Made by a program: the position numbers and the translations under genes. The notes beneath the pieces are model-generated. The model was not told the DNA's origin and did no database searches. It saw only the letters and a list, made by a program, of their open reading frames with translations. Positions 1 through 8,293 of a stretch of DNA of 64,000 nt are shown here, piece by piece. The stretch is from Paenibacillus sp. (GTDB lineage Bacteria; Bacillota; Bacilli; Paenibacillales; Paenibacillaceae). The stretch is taken from contig JAFWEX010000130.1 of NCBI GenBank assembly GCA_017512705.1, positions 1 through 64,000 on the forward strand. Direction: 5' to 3'. Each line of letters begins with the position of its first letter. Position 1 is the stretch's first letter.

Positions 1-137
1 TAAACTGTAAATTCTCAATACATATAAGGATTTGTTACATAGCTCCTCAGGATACGTCGTTTTTATTTCCAAACCCAAATGTGTGTAAATATGTTACAAT
101 AAAAGGCAGGTTATGATGAAAGGCAGGAGGAACGGAT

Positions 138-620
138 ATGAGCCCGAATACGGAGCGAAACTCGCAATTGGCAAACGTCGATCAATTGTTGGAGGCCTTC
201 TTCAGATATAAAAATAAAGTATTGGACCAGCAGCAGAAGTCGGAAAATAACTGCAAGCTGAATCCAACGAAAAGCCATATATTGGGTATGATTCTACGTG
301 AAAAACGTTGCATGGCTGTCGATGTAGCGCGTCAACTTAGTCTGTCATCTGGAGCAACTACAATTGTGCTCAATCAGTTGGAAAGTGAGAACTTGATACA
401 GCGGGTTCGCAGCGAAGAGGACCGCAGAATTGTGTGGCTTTCCTTAACGGAAGAAGGTGAGCAATTGGCCAAAGCCTTAAACGCTAACCGAGGCCGGATG
501 ACATGGGAATTGCTACAAGCGCTTACGGAAGAAGAACAGCAGTTAATGTTGGGCATGCTCAAAAAGATAGAAATGAAGCTGCTAGAGAAAATGAAGTCTC
601 TGGAGCAGACATATCGTTAA
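138..620 (+). CDS. MarR-family transcriptional regulator
   Basis: A 160-residue winged-helix regulator of the MarR family, which usually represses nearby efflux or stress genes and releases DNA on binding a small ligand. The recognition part is visible at about residues 60-100: a helix rich in LSLSSGATTIVLNQLE followed by the wing signature SEEDRRIVWLSLTEEG, typical of the family. The ATG at 138 is preceded by AGGAGG (125-130) with seven bases between, so the start is well supported. It stands alone and faces the small minus-strand gene at 716-1015. Its target is not evident from the sequence; it is not adjacent to an obvious partner on its own strand other than the distant antiporter. This is one of four MarR genes in the window. 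Confidence 0.9.
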   Translation: MSPNTERNSQLANVDQLLEAFFRYKNKVLDQQQKSENNCKLNPTKSHILGMILREKRCMAVDVARQLSLSSGATTIVLNQLESENLIQRVRSEEDRRIVWLSLTEEGEQLAKALNANRGRMTWELLQALTEEEQQLMLGMLKKIEMKLLEKMKSLEQTYR

Positions 621-715
621 TGTATGAGATATCCGACAGACGTCAGTCCTCATGTATTCGTCCCTGGTTGCAGGTATGAATCGTGAAGACTGGCGTTTTT
701 GGTGTTTCAGCAGGA

Positions 716-1015
716 TCACAGATGAAAACGGGATATATGATCGCTCAGACCTTCCTGCTTCAAGATATCTTTTTGTCTGCTGCCGATTAGATCAAAGTGT
801 GGAAAGGGTTGTCTTCGATGAATGTAACCGGGGTCTAAACCATGTTCACGACACCACTGTTCCAGGCGATTCAGATCTGCGCATCCGACTTTGGTGACGC
901 TGGTTACCCCTGGGAACCTGTTATCGATCCAAAAATGAGTAAGATAGGCAATTTCACCGCGATCCACCTGCTCTTTCCACGCTGCAAGTTCCTTTCGAGT
1001 AATCCCAAAAGCCAT
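716..1015 (-). CDS. Conserved small hypothetical protein, YneQ-like
   Basis: A 99-residue soluble protein of unknown function. Its opening MAFGITRKELAAWKEQVDRG, the stretch LTHFWIDNRFPGVTSVTKVG and the ending pattern HFDLIG resemble, from memory, the uncharacterised Bacillus YneQ protein of the same length; no function is known to me. The ATG at 1015 has AAGGAA about nine bases upstream, and a promoter-like pair is found at 1083-1056 on the same strand, which makes this the real gene rather than the overlapping plus-strand frame. It runs convergently toward the MarR gene and divergently from the antiporter. No membrane segments or metal-binding motifs are evident. Confidence 0.75.
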   Translation of the reverse strand: MAFGITRKELAAWKEQVDRGEIAYLTHFWIDNRFPGVTSVTKVGCADLNRLEQWCREHGLDPGYIHRRQPFPHFDLIGSRQKDILKQEGLSDHISRFHL

Positions 1016-1055
1016 AGTTGAATGTTCCTTTCTGAAAGAGTATGGTCCTTAACAT

Positions 1056-1083
1056 ATTGTACATCTTATATAACATCAATCAA
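1056..1083 (-). promoter_or_regulatory. Predicted sigma-A promoter for the YneQ-like gene
   Basis: On the minus strand TTGATT (1083-1078) and TACAAT (1061-1056) are separated by 16 bases, a good vegetative promoter match about 40 bases upstream of the ATG at 1015. The -35 lies inside an imperfect 19-base palindrome (1075-1093, ATCAATCAAATTGTTTGAT) that could bind a regulator. Prediction by eye only. Confidence 0.55.
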
Positions 1084-1139
1084 ATTGTTTGATCCTACGG
1101 TAACGGTTCTATTGAAGTGGGTAATTGAATATGAAAACT

Positions 1140-1168
1140 TTGTTATAAGCATCTATGCTTTGTAAAAT
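1140..1168 (+). promoter_or_regulatory. Predicted promoter of the antiporter with internal dyad
   Basis: TTGTTA (1140-1145) and TAAAAT (1163-1168) are separated by exactly 17 bases. The spacer holds a perfect inverted repeat AAGCAT-CT-ATGCTT (1147-1160), so a dimeric protein bound there would sit between the -35 and -10. It is about 50 bases upstream of the antiporter start at 1219. Confidence 0.55.
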
Positions 1169-1218
1169 AAAAAAACATCTCAACGCAGCTTGATTTCGTA
1201 GCGGAAAGGACTTTCATT

Positions 1219-3246
1219 ATGGAACTGTTTATTTCTGTGCTTGCTTTACTGGGGCTAATCGGTCTATCTAATGTAATGAACCGGTTCATCCCTTTTATAC
1301 CTGTTCCGCTAATACAGATTGCACTGGGTATTGTTGTTGCATTGATGCCAACGGGGGTACATTTGCCACTTCAACCGGAATTATTTTTCGTGTTATTTAT
1401 AGCGCCTTTATTGTATAACGATGGGAAGAGAACCCCAAGGCAAGATTTGTGGAACCTGCGCGCACCCATACTTCTTCTCGCACTCGGACTTGTATTTGTT
1501 ACCGTGGCTCTAGCCGGATATGCAATACATTGGTTAATTCCAACCATTCCACTTCCTGCTGCTTTCGCGCTTGCTGCTATTCTGTCCCCGACAGATGCAG
1601 TGGCGGTTGGAGCCATGGCTGGACGTGTTCATCTGCCTAAGAGTATACATAGACTTCTTGAAGGCGAAGCATTAATGAACGACGCTTCGGGTCTGGTAGC
1701 ATTCAAATTTGCAATTGCTGCTACGGTTACGGGTGTTTTTTCACTGGCTCAGGCTACGGTCAGTTTCATCATCATCGCTTTAGGGGGGCTGCTGGCTGGT
1801 GCCTTCATGTCATTCATATTTATCCGGTTAGGTGTATGGATTCGAAGACTGGGCATGGAAGATGTGACGATCCATATGTTGCTTCAGATTCTGACTCCGT
1901 TTGTGATCTATCTGGTAAGTGAAGAGATTGGAGTTTCCGGTATTCTGGCCGTAGTCGCAGGCGGTATTATTCAGGCGATTGAACGTGATCGCGCGGAATC
2001 GGTTCAACTTAAGATGCAGGTCGTGTCGGCGAGCACCTGGTCTGTTATTTTATTTATTCTGAACGGTCTGGTATTTGTTATATTGGGTGTGCAGGTACCT
2101 GATGTGGTTAAGAAGATTTTTGTGAACGAATCATTTAATAATTTTGAAATGTTGGGTTATGTTATTTTCATCTCAATGTTGCTTATACTGCTTCGTTTCC
2201 TGTGGATTTACCTATTTTGGCAAGGCCATGAATGGCTGCGCGCGAATTCATCTATTCGGAAATCTAGAATAAAAGACATCTCGATCCTCTCTCTTTCGGG
2301 AGTAAGAGGTGCTGTAACGCTGGCCGGGGCATTTTCGATTCCATATGTACTCCAGAGTGGAACGCCGTTTCCCGAGCGGGATTTAATTATTTTCCTAGCG
2401 GCTGGCGTGATACTTTTCTCTTTGATCGCTGCCAGTGTGTTATTGCCTGTGTTAGCCAAGGATGAGGAGAGATCCTCGGTAGAAAATACACCGCAGCAGT
2501 CTGAACGCAGAGCTCAGGACATTATGTTGAACGCTGCCATTCGAGCCGTCAAATCCGAGATGAACGACGAAAATAAAGCAGCTGCGCTAGCGGTTGTATC
2601 AGACCTATCCAAATATAATAAACAGGTAACAGGACAGTTCACCGCGGATAATCGAAAGGTCATGCAAAAGCAGGAAATAGCCATAAACCTGTTGGCTACC
2701 CGTGCCGAACGGAAAGAGATTGAAGCCATGAGGGATGAGAATGCCATTGGGCCCGAAGCAGCATTCAAATGTGATTATTGGCTGGATCGGAAGGAGATGA
2801 TGCTCTCGAATCGAATTAATACGCAGTTTCTAGCATCATTTCATGAGATCGGGCGTATGCTCAGTCAACTGTTCACGAGCCGTTTCAAGAAACAAGACCC
2901 GCCCTTTCAAGTAGAAAATGCTGAATTGTTTCGCAAGGTAAAACTGCGTACTTCTGAGGCAGCCATCCAAGCCATTCGAGCACAGATGACCGATGCTAAT
3001 CGTGTGGTCGCCCTTTCCGTTATCTCCAAATACGAACGGATCATCGCAAAGTTACGTGTATGGAATCTGGACAAGACAGAAGATCCATTTAATCAGGATA
3101 AGCTGGAACTCCAGATGCTGGCGATTCAGGAACAGCGTAATACGGTGCAGCAGTTGTATGAAAACGGTGAGATCACTCGTGATATTGCAGCTAGATTACG
3201 GCGTTATATTAATGATGTGGAAGCAACGGCTCTGAAGAATGATTAG
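1219..3246 (+). CDS. CPA1-family Na+(K+)/H+ antiporter
   Basis: A 675-residue monovalent cation/proton antiporter that should export Na+ or K+ in exchange for protons across the cytoplasmic membrane, supporting pH and salt homeostasis. The first 420 residues form about a dozen hydrophobic helices. The transport-site motifs of the CPA1 group are visible: SPTDAVA (123-129) and the GEALMND stretch with Asn154-Asp155. The remaining 250 residues are hydrophilic and helical and form a cytoplasmic tail. Length and layout fit the Bacillus NhaK/YvgP type. AAAGGA lies upstream of the ATG at 1219. Which cation it moves cannot be told from sequence. The promoter at 1140-1168 contains a dyad, so expression may be regulated. 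Confidence 0.9.
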   Translation: MELFISVLALLGLIGLSNVMNRFIPFIPVPLIQIALGIVVALMPTGVHLPLQPELFFVLFIAPLLYNDGKRTPRQDLWNLRAPILLLALGLVFVTVALAGYAIHWLIPTIPLPAAFALAAILSPTDAVAVGAMAGRVHLPKSIHRLLEGEALMNDASGLVAFKFAIAATVTGVFSLAQATVSFIIIALGGLLAGAFMSFIFIRLGVWIRRLGMEDVTIHMLLQILTPFVIYLVSEEIGVSGILAVVAGGIIQAIERDRAESVQLKMQVVSASTWSVILFILNGLVFVILGVQVPDVVKKIFVNESFNNFEMLGYVIFISMLLILLRFLWIYLFWQGHEWLRANSSIRKSRIKDISILSLSGVRGAVTLAGAFSIPYVLQSGTPFPERDLIIFLAAGVILFSLIAASVLLPVLAKDEERSSVENTPQQSERRAQDIMLNAAIRAVKSEMNDENKAAALAVVSDLSKYNKQVTGQFTADNRKVMQKQEIAINLLATRAERKEIEAMRDENAIGPEAAFKCDYWLDRKEMMLSNRINTQFLASFHEIGRMLSQLFTSRFKKQDPPFQVENAELFRKVKLRTSEAAIQAIRAQMTDANRVVALSVISKYERIIAKLRVWNLDKTEDPFNQDKLELQMLAIQEQRNTVQQLYENGEITRDIAARLRRYINDVEATALKND

Positions 3247-3322
3247 CTTTATCATTCATGAGTTTGCAGGAATCGGGAAATGCTAACGGTGAGTATACCT
3301 ATGACTAAAGAGAGGATACGCC

Positions 3323-4102
3323 ATGAGCCTGAAAGCTAACCGATTAACCGCAATGTTCTTACTCATTGTGATGATGCTGAGCAGTTCATCAAGTTCAGCG
3401 TACGCTAAGCCAGTGCATAAGAATCGTCAGTATTATGAAGAGCGTGGAGAGATTGTATGGGAAGTTCCCACTCAGAACAAACTGATCGCTCTTACCTTTG
3501 ATGATGGACCTGACCCTGTTCAGACACCTGAGATTCTGGCTATATTGAAGCAGCATCAAGCGAAGGCAACCTTTTTTGTACTCGGGAAATGGGCAGAGAA
3601 GTACCCTAACATCATCAAACAGGAGCAGCTCGAAGGACATGAGGTTGCCAATCATACGTTTGCACATACGTATGCGGTTCGCTCAACGGTTGCTGGTCAG
3701 TACATGAAAGACATAGAAGCAGCGGAAGCCTCAATTGTAGAGGCGGGTGTGCAGCGTCCAATCCTGTTTAGGCCTCCAGGAGGTTACTATAACGAAATGG
3801 TGATTAATGCCGCTAAGCAGAAGGGGTATACCATCATATTGTGGTCCTGGCATCAAGATACCCGAGATTGGGCTTCACCCGGCGTATCAGCCATTGTGAG
3901 CAAGGTGCTGAAGAATGCACGTAATGGTGATATTGTGTTGTTTCACGACAAAATAGTGGGCAGATCTCATACGATCGATGCCCTGCGAAAGATTTTACCT
4001 AAACTGCAGGAGCAAGGATATCAATTCGTGACCGTATCTGAACTGCTTGCGGTGAAAGCACGTGAAGCCGCTAAAGATGGGATGTCGACTTCATTGCCAT
4101 AA
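3323..4102 (+). CDS. Secreted polysaccharide deacetylase (NodB domain, CE4)
   Basis: A 259-residue exported enzyme expected to remove N-acetyl groups from a cell-wall or exogenous amino-sugar polymer (peptidoglycan or chitin type), using a divalent metal. A signal peptide with cleavage after AYA at residue 28 precedes the NodB domain. The CE4 motifs are present in order: TFDDGP with Asp60-Asp61, H-x3-H in NHTFAHT (His111 and His115, metal ligands), RPPGGYYN (150-157), DTRDW, and LFHD near the end. It follows the antiporter with a 76-base gap and no clear terminator, so it may be cotranscribed with it. The substrate cannot be named from sequence; Bacillus PdaA/PdaB-like and chitooligosaccharide deacetylases share this layout. 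Confidence 0.88.
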   Translation: MSLKANRLTAMFLLIVMMLSSSSSSAYAKPVHKNRQYYEERGEIVWEVPTQNKLIALTFDDGPDPVQTPEILAILKQHQAKATFFVLGKWAEKYPNIIKQEQLEGHEVANHTFAHTYAVRSTVAGQYMKDIEAAEASIVEAGVQRPILFRPPGGYYNEMVINAAKQKGYTIILWSWHQDTRDWASPGVSAIVSKVLKNARNGDIVLFHDKIVGRSHTIDALRKILPKLQEQGYQFVTVSELLAVKAREAAKDGMSTSLP

Positions 4103-4294
4103 TGGAAAGCGGTCATATTAATAGGAGGGGTTGTCAGCAAGTCATTATCAAATTGCCAACAAGCCACCCACCATTCACCATTCATCAATAAGTCGCAGCA
4201 ACCCCCAACAAGTTAGCTAGAAGGCCATAAGAGGCTTGTCCTTGTTATACCTAAAGATAGGTATACTTAGGCAATGTTTATAGGCTCATCTATA
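4103..4294. other. Intergenic region without recognised gene
   Basis: Between the deacetylase stop and the terminator at 4295. A GGAGGGG at 4122-4128 has no start codon close after it. Apart from the dyad at 4246-4265 nothing is evident. The T-rich stretch 4332-4516 up to ywbE likewise shows no clear promoter. Confidence 0.4.
4246..4265. repeat. Perfect 7-base inverted repeat of unknown role
   Basis: TATACCT-AAAGAT-AGGTATA, a perfect dyad in the 414-base gap between the deacetylase and ywbE. No poly-T follows, so it is not a terminator. It may be an operator. The rest of 4103-4294 shows no gene. Confidence 0.4.
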
Positions 4295-4331
4295 CCGCAG
4301 TCCCGAATGATTGGGGTACTGCGGTTATTTT
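4295..4331 (+). terminator. Rho-independent terminator downstream of the deacetylase
   Basis: CCGCAGT (4295-4301) pairs with ACTGCGG (4318-4324), with further CCC/GGG pairing inside, followed by TTATTTT. It lies 190 bases past the deacetylase stop and upstream of ywbE. Confidence 0.7.
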
Positions 4332-4516
4332 GTGTGTTAGAGTTATAAGATGCTGTTTTTTTATGATGTTGAATTAGGGGAGTCGGTGCATAGATATGTG
4401 CTGCTCTTTCGTTTTGCAGTTCAAACGTCTACAATAGATGAAGTCCAAGAGAAGCTCATATTAATTATGGATAATTTTTCTGGTATATTGAAATTCGTCA
4501 AAGAGAAGGTGAAGAA

Positions 4517-4714
4517 ATGAATGGACAAAAGAGAGCAGATATCAGGCCGGGTCTGGAGGTCGACATCGTACTGAAGCAGGATCAGTCTTCGGGCAAATTG
4601 ACTCGAGGGTTTGTCAAAGATCTGTTAACCAATTCGCCGACACATCCACATGGTATCAAAGTGCGATTGACAAACGGGCAAGTTGGACGAGTGAAGCACG
4701 TCGTTTCCAATTAG
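4517..4714 (+). CDS. ywbE: YwbE family protein
   Basis: A 65-residue conserved protein of the YwbE family, found widely in Firmicutes and some Gram-negatives; its role is unknown. Recognisable family features are RADIRPGLEVDIVLKQDQ near the N-terminus, the TRGFVKDLLTNSPTHPHGIK stretch, and a C-terminal GQVGRVKHV. The pattern suggests a small beta-barrel of KOW-like type, possibly binding nucleic acid, but that is inference. GAAGGTGA precedes the ATG at 4517. Its TAG stop (4712-4714) overlaps the TAA of the convergent transporter gene (stop begins at 4713 reading left), so the two transcripts run into each other with no terminator between. Confidence 0.85.
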   Translation: MNGQKRADIRPGLEVDIVLKQDQSSGKLTRGFVKDLLTNSPTHPHGIKVRLTNGQVGRVKHVVSN

Positions 4715-6123
4715 ATTAGAAAAATAGCAACAATTGTCGTTACAGCTAATCCAAGCATAACTGGTTTTAGATTGCGGCGCGCCAGTTCGAACGGGTTAAC
4801 CCCGCAGATTGCTGCCGCCGGAATCAATGCCCAAGGAATCAACGTTCCGCCCCCAACCCAGATGGCCGCGACCTGACCCAGTGCAGTAAGTGTCGGAGCT
4901 GATTCTGCTGAGCCTGCAAACATAGCCGCAATAGAACCGACCAGGGAGATTCCTGAGAAACCTGAGCCGTCCATTCCTGTCACTGCTCCTGTGACAGTCA
5001 TCATAATTGCCCCGACAGTTCCATTCAGAGGTACTAGCCCTGCAAGCGCAACCCCCAGATCATTAACAATTCCGTGTGACCCTTCAGGAAGTGGATTAGC
5101 AAATAACTGTGTAATGGCAGCATCCCCGAGATAAAAGAATGCGGCAATCGGAATGACCGGACCGAATACTTTGAATCCGAATTGGAACCCTTCAATTAAA
5201 TACTGGGTGGTTTCCTCTGACCCGTTATATCGATGTGCTACAAGTGAGACTACGATCAGAATGCTGACGGCTGTGCCACCGATTAAAGCTGTTGCATCCC
5301 CGCCTTGCAGATTCAGTACAAACATCAGGACTACATCAAGTGCGAATAACAGCGTGATGATAAGAGCGAATGCTTTTCTTAGACGTAGAGGCATGGTTTG
5401 AACTTGCGACGGCGAAGGTTGGTCGGTGTGTGATTCAGGCTGCTTCATATACCCAAAACCTTGTTTGAGTCCACGTGTCGATTTCATTTCATTGCGCAGC
5501 ATCCAAAAAGCCGTAAGGGTCGATACCGCACCCATAACGAGTACAAGAGGAACACTGGCCGTCATGACCGATGTAACAGGCAGACCCGCTGCATCCGCTG
5601 TAAGCTTCGGGGCACCTTGAATAATATAATCACCCGATAGAGCAATCCCGTGTCCGAATAGGTTCATCGCGATGGCGGCTCCCATAGGAGGCAATCCCAC
5701 CCTTACCGCTACGGGAAGAAGGACTGCACCAACCAATGCTACAGCAGGAGAAGGCCAGAAAAATAATGACACCACCATCATAAAGAGTCCGATGCCCCAA
5801 TATGCCGCTTGAGGTGTACGAATAAAACGGGTAAGCGGGGCCACCATCACTTCATTAATGCCTGTTCTAATCAGTACGCGGCTCATCGCAACGATAATTG
5901 AAATAATAAAGATCGTGCCCAACAATTCCTTGGTAGCGTATATAAAACTGTTAAAGACTCCAGCGACGGAGCCGCTTAACGTTTCGGTTGCCAGCAGTCC
6001 AATGGTCATAATGCCTGCAACACAGATAATCGTTGTATCTCTGCGCCGAATCATAACAGCGATAATCAGGACGATAAAAGCTAAATAAACATAATGCAAC
6101 GGGACGAGTTGAATATTCATCAT
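4711..6123 (-). CDS. Multi-pass membrane transporter of unknown substrate
   Basis: An integral membrane protein of about 470 residues with roughly twelve hydrophobic helices. Two similar halves are suggested, each with a glycine-rich re-entrant-like stretch: FGHGIALSGDYIIQGAPK in the first and a Gly/Ser-rich MFAGSAESAPTL followed by WVGGGTLIPW in the second. This layout recalls the ion-transporter superfamily of organic-anion and citrate carriers, but I cannot assign a substrate. The start chosen is the first of two adjacent ATG codons (6123), because AGGAGG lies at 6137-6132 with eight bases between; the longer frame beginning at 6189 has no ribosome site. It is divergent from the sensor kinase at 6500 and overlaps ywbE at the stop codon. 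Confidence 0.8.
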   Translation of the reverse strand: MMNIQLVPLHYVYLAFIVLIIAVMIRRRDTTIICVAGIMTIGLLATETLSGSVAGVFNSFIYATKELLGTIFIISIIVAMSRVLIRTGINEVMVAPLTRFIRTPQAAYWGIGLFMMVVSLFFWPSPAVALVGAVLLPVAVRVGLPPMGAAIAMNLFGHGIALSGDYIIQGAPKLTADAAGLPVTSVMTASVPLVLVMGAVSTLTAFWMLRNEMKSTRGLKQGFGYMKQPESHTDQPSPSQVQTMPLRLRKAFALIITLLFALDVVLMFVLNLQGGDATALIGGTAVSILIVVSLVAHRYNGSEETTQYLIEGFQFGFKVFGPVIPIAAFFYLGDAAITQLFANPLPEGSHGIVNDLGVALAGLVPLNGTVGAIMMTVTGAVTGMDGSGFSGISLVGSIAAMFAGSAESAPTLTALGQVAAIWVGGGTLIPWALIPAAAICGVNPFELARRNLKPVMLGLAVTTIVAIFLI

Positions 6124-6499
6124 GATGACAACCTCCTTGCACCCCTGGTCATCTGCCCTGGGAGTGATATATCCTATGCATGCCAGCACCAGGAGTTCGT
6201 AGAGGTTGTGAGAAAATAAAGGGATGTCCTGTTTTCATAAATGACGGAAAGAGCAGAGTGTTCGTCTTCAATTCGTTTTGTGTTAAAGCAGGATTTTTTT
6301 TACAACCAGAGAATTATATGAGTGGAACGAAGCAGTCAAAAATCAGTTGTAGACGTAGATACCAAGTCACAAGAACGCACATATGAGAGTCACCGAATCT
6401 GATAGACAACGTTAATCAGAGGTGATTACAATATACATGCCATATTAAGGTAGAATTTAGAAAAGTTCAGATCAGACTGAATATAAAGGACGGTAATCT
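6124..6499. other. Divergent intergenic region, no gene seen
   Basis: A 376-base region between the minus-strand transporter and the plus-strand sensor kinase. It is AT-rich and must hold both promoters. I find no convincing -35/-10 pair, riboswitch or terminator; TTACAA and TAGAAT upstream of the kinase are 19 bases apart, which is poor. A short open frame at 6180-6386 has no ribosome site and looks spurious. Confidence 0.5.
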
Positions 6500-8293
6500 A
6501 TGAACTTGATCCGTTCATTGCGCTTTAAATTTATTGTGGGACTAACGCTAATTATGCTGCCGCTGTTCATGTTGCTATACTACAACAATGTGTATGCCAT
6601 GAAAGTGGTACGTGATAAGGTATCCCTCACCAATATGAATCATTTGGCCAAAAATGTGGAGCAAAATGAACGCGTATTACAAGAGACAAATCGATATTTA
6701 TATAGTTTGGGCGAGCGAGACCCCGATATCATCTCCCTGTTCTTTCTCACATACGGAAGTGGAGACTATATTATTGCCAAGCAGCGAATCATGAACAAGT
6801 TTATGACCGATATCGGTTTTTACAATCTCATCGATTCGTTCTTTTTATATGATGCGGTGAATGATGATCTTCTCCTCGCGACAGCCGGCAATTATGATAT
6901 TAAAAAATCCGTGGTGCAGCGCAATATGCCTTCTCAGATGCGGCAGCTGGAGGGTGACATTCAGAGACCGGAATGGAGCATTGTCCGCGGAGGATCGTTC
7001 AATGCGCTTGTGAAGACGGTGCGGATCAATCAGCAGTTTTATGCCGGGGCACTAGTCGATATGAATGCGCTGAATGACTCGCAGCAGTTTACTGGATCAG
7101 GAGATCGAGGGGGAGCTGTTATCGTAACACCTGATGGCAGAGCTTTATCTGATTCAACGTTAAATACCGGACAGATCAAGCTGGTTGCCGAACATTTGAA
7201 CGGTTTGGAGAGTCCATATCAAGTAATCTCTGAACCGGGTCGCACAGCTCGTCAGTATCTGATGGTCGGCATTCCCTCGGCCATGTCCGAGATGAATTAT
7301 GTCGTGTTATTGCCAGAGGAAGATATGATGCGCAATCTGCCGTTTTTCCAGCAGATCATCAGGCTGCTTCCCATTGGAGCGGCTGTAATTTTGGTTACGG
7401 CGCTGTTCTTCCTAAGGCAGCTTCTTTTCCGTCCAATGAATGCCTTAATCCGGGGGATGAGGAGAGTTAGCCGCGGGGAACTGGATGTGAAATTGGAAGC
7501 GCCATCTTCGTCAGAGCTGGAGTTCGTCACACGCAGCTTTAATCAGATGATTCAAGAGATTCAGCATCTGAAGATTGATGTGTATGAGGAGAAGCTGCGT
7601 ACTCGTGAGGCAGAGTTCAAACAGTTGCAGATGCAGATTAATCCTCACTTCTATCTGAACTCCCTGAATATTATTCATAGCCTGGCTTCCTTGCAAAAAC
7701 ATGAACTGGTGCAACAGATGGCAGGTCATCTTGCTGATTATTTCAGATCGAGCTTACGAGCTGGCAAACGAGTGATCACGCTGAATGAAGAGATGGAGCA
7801 TATCCGGCATTATCTTGAAATTCAGAAGTTAAGGTTCCCGAGCAAGCTGGATTTTGAGCTTGATATCGATACCGATGCGGGGCATTATGTGATGCCACCA
7901 CTCACAATCCAGCCTTTTGTAGAAAACGCAATTATCCATGGTTTTCAACGCAGAACGGAGTCATTTGTAATTCGTATTACTGCGCGTTTGGATGCAGGAT
8001 GGAGAAGTCAGGATAGAGATGGTCTGCTCCAGCTTCAGATCATGGACAACGGTGTGGGATTCAAACCAGAACTCCTGACGCAGCTGCAACGGGGGGAATA
8101 TGCCAAAGATCCTGGGGGGCAGCATATTGGAATATGGAACGTTGCCCACAGACTGCTGGTGACGTATGGTCCCGATGCGGGGCTAACATTTGAAAATGGG
8201 TTAGACGGAGGCGCTGCAGTAAGCATTAATCTGCCTGCTCAGACCGAGGAGCAAGAAGGAGGAACTTATGCGGAACCTGTTGATCGTGGATGA
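6500..8293 (+). CDS. YesM-like sensor histidine kinase (sugar uptake island 1)
   Basis: A 597-residue membrane sensor kinase that should detect an extracellular sugar or binding protein and phosphorylate the neighbouring regulator. Order of parts: membrane helix at about 12-29, extracellular sensor 30-285, second helix about 288-308, HAMP linker 309-360, then the LytS/YesM-type kinase core with the phospho-acceptor His383 in QINPHFYLNSLN. The ATP-binding domain shows PFVENAIIHGF (N box), DNGVGF and HIGIWNVAHRL. ATG at 6500 follows AAAGGACGG. Its last 26 bases overlap the regulator gene, so the two are translated together. The downstream permeases and binding protein are the likely targets. 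The inducing sugar is not apparent. Confidence 0.93.
   Translation: MNLIRSLRFKFIVGLTLIMLPLFMLLYYNNVYAMKVVRDKVSLTNMNHLAKNVEQNERVLQETNRYLYSLGERDPDIISLFFLTYGSGDYIIAKQRIMNKFMTDIGFYNLIDSFFLYDAVNDDLLLATAGNYDIKKSVVQRNMPSQMRQLEGDIQRPEWSIVRGGSFNALVKTVRINQQFYAGALVDMNALNDSQQFTGSGDRGGAVIVTPDGRALSDSTLNTGQIKLVAEHLNGLESPYQVISEPGRTARQYLMVGIPSAMSEMNYVVLLPEEDMMRNLPFFQQIIRLLPIGAAVILVTALFFLRQLLFRPMNALIRGMRRVSRGELDVKLEAPSSSELEFVTRSFNQMIQEIQHLKIDVYEEKLRTREAEFKQLQMQINPHFYLNSLNIIHSLASLQKHELVQQMAGHLADYFRSSLRAGKRVITLNEEMEHIRHYLEIQKLRFPSKLDFELDIDTDAGHYVMPPLTIQPFVENAIIHGFQRRTESFVIRITARLDAGWRSQDRDGLLQLQIMDNGVGFKPELLTQLQRGEYAKDPGGQHIGIWNVAHRLLVTYGPDAGLTFENGLDGGAAVSINLPAQTEEQEGGTYAEPVDRG

Noticed and set aside
652-897. Open frame on the plus strand opposite the YneQ-like gene
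   Set aside because: No ribosome site and no recognisable protein; the minus-strand frame has a start, ribosome site, promoter and family resemblance.
6180-6386. 68-codon open frame in the divergent gap before the first sensor kinase
   Set aside because: No ribosome site, low-complexity composition, and it overlaps the promoter region of the transporter.
6410-6430. cre-like AACGTT site before the first sensor kinase
   Set aside because: Four mismatches to the consensus.
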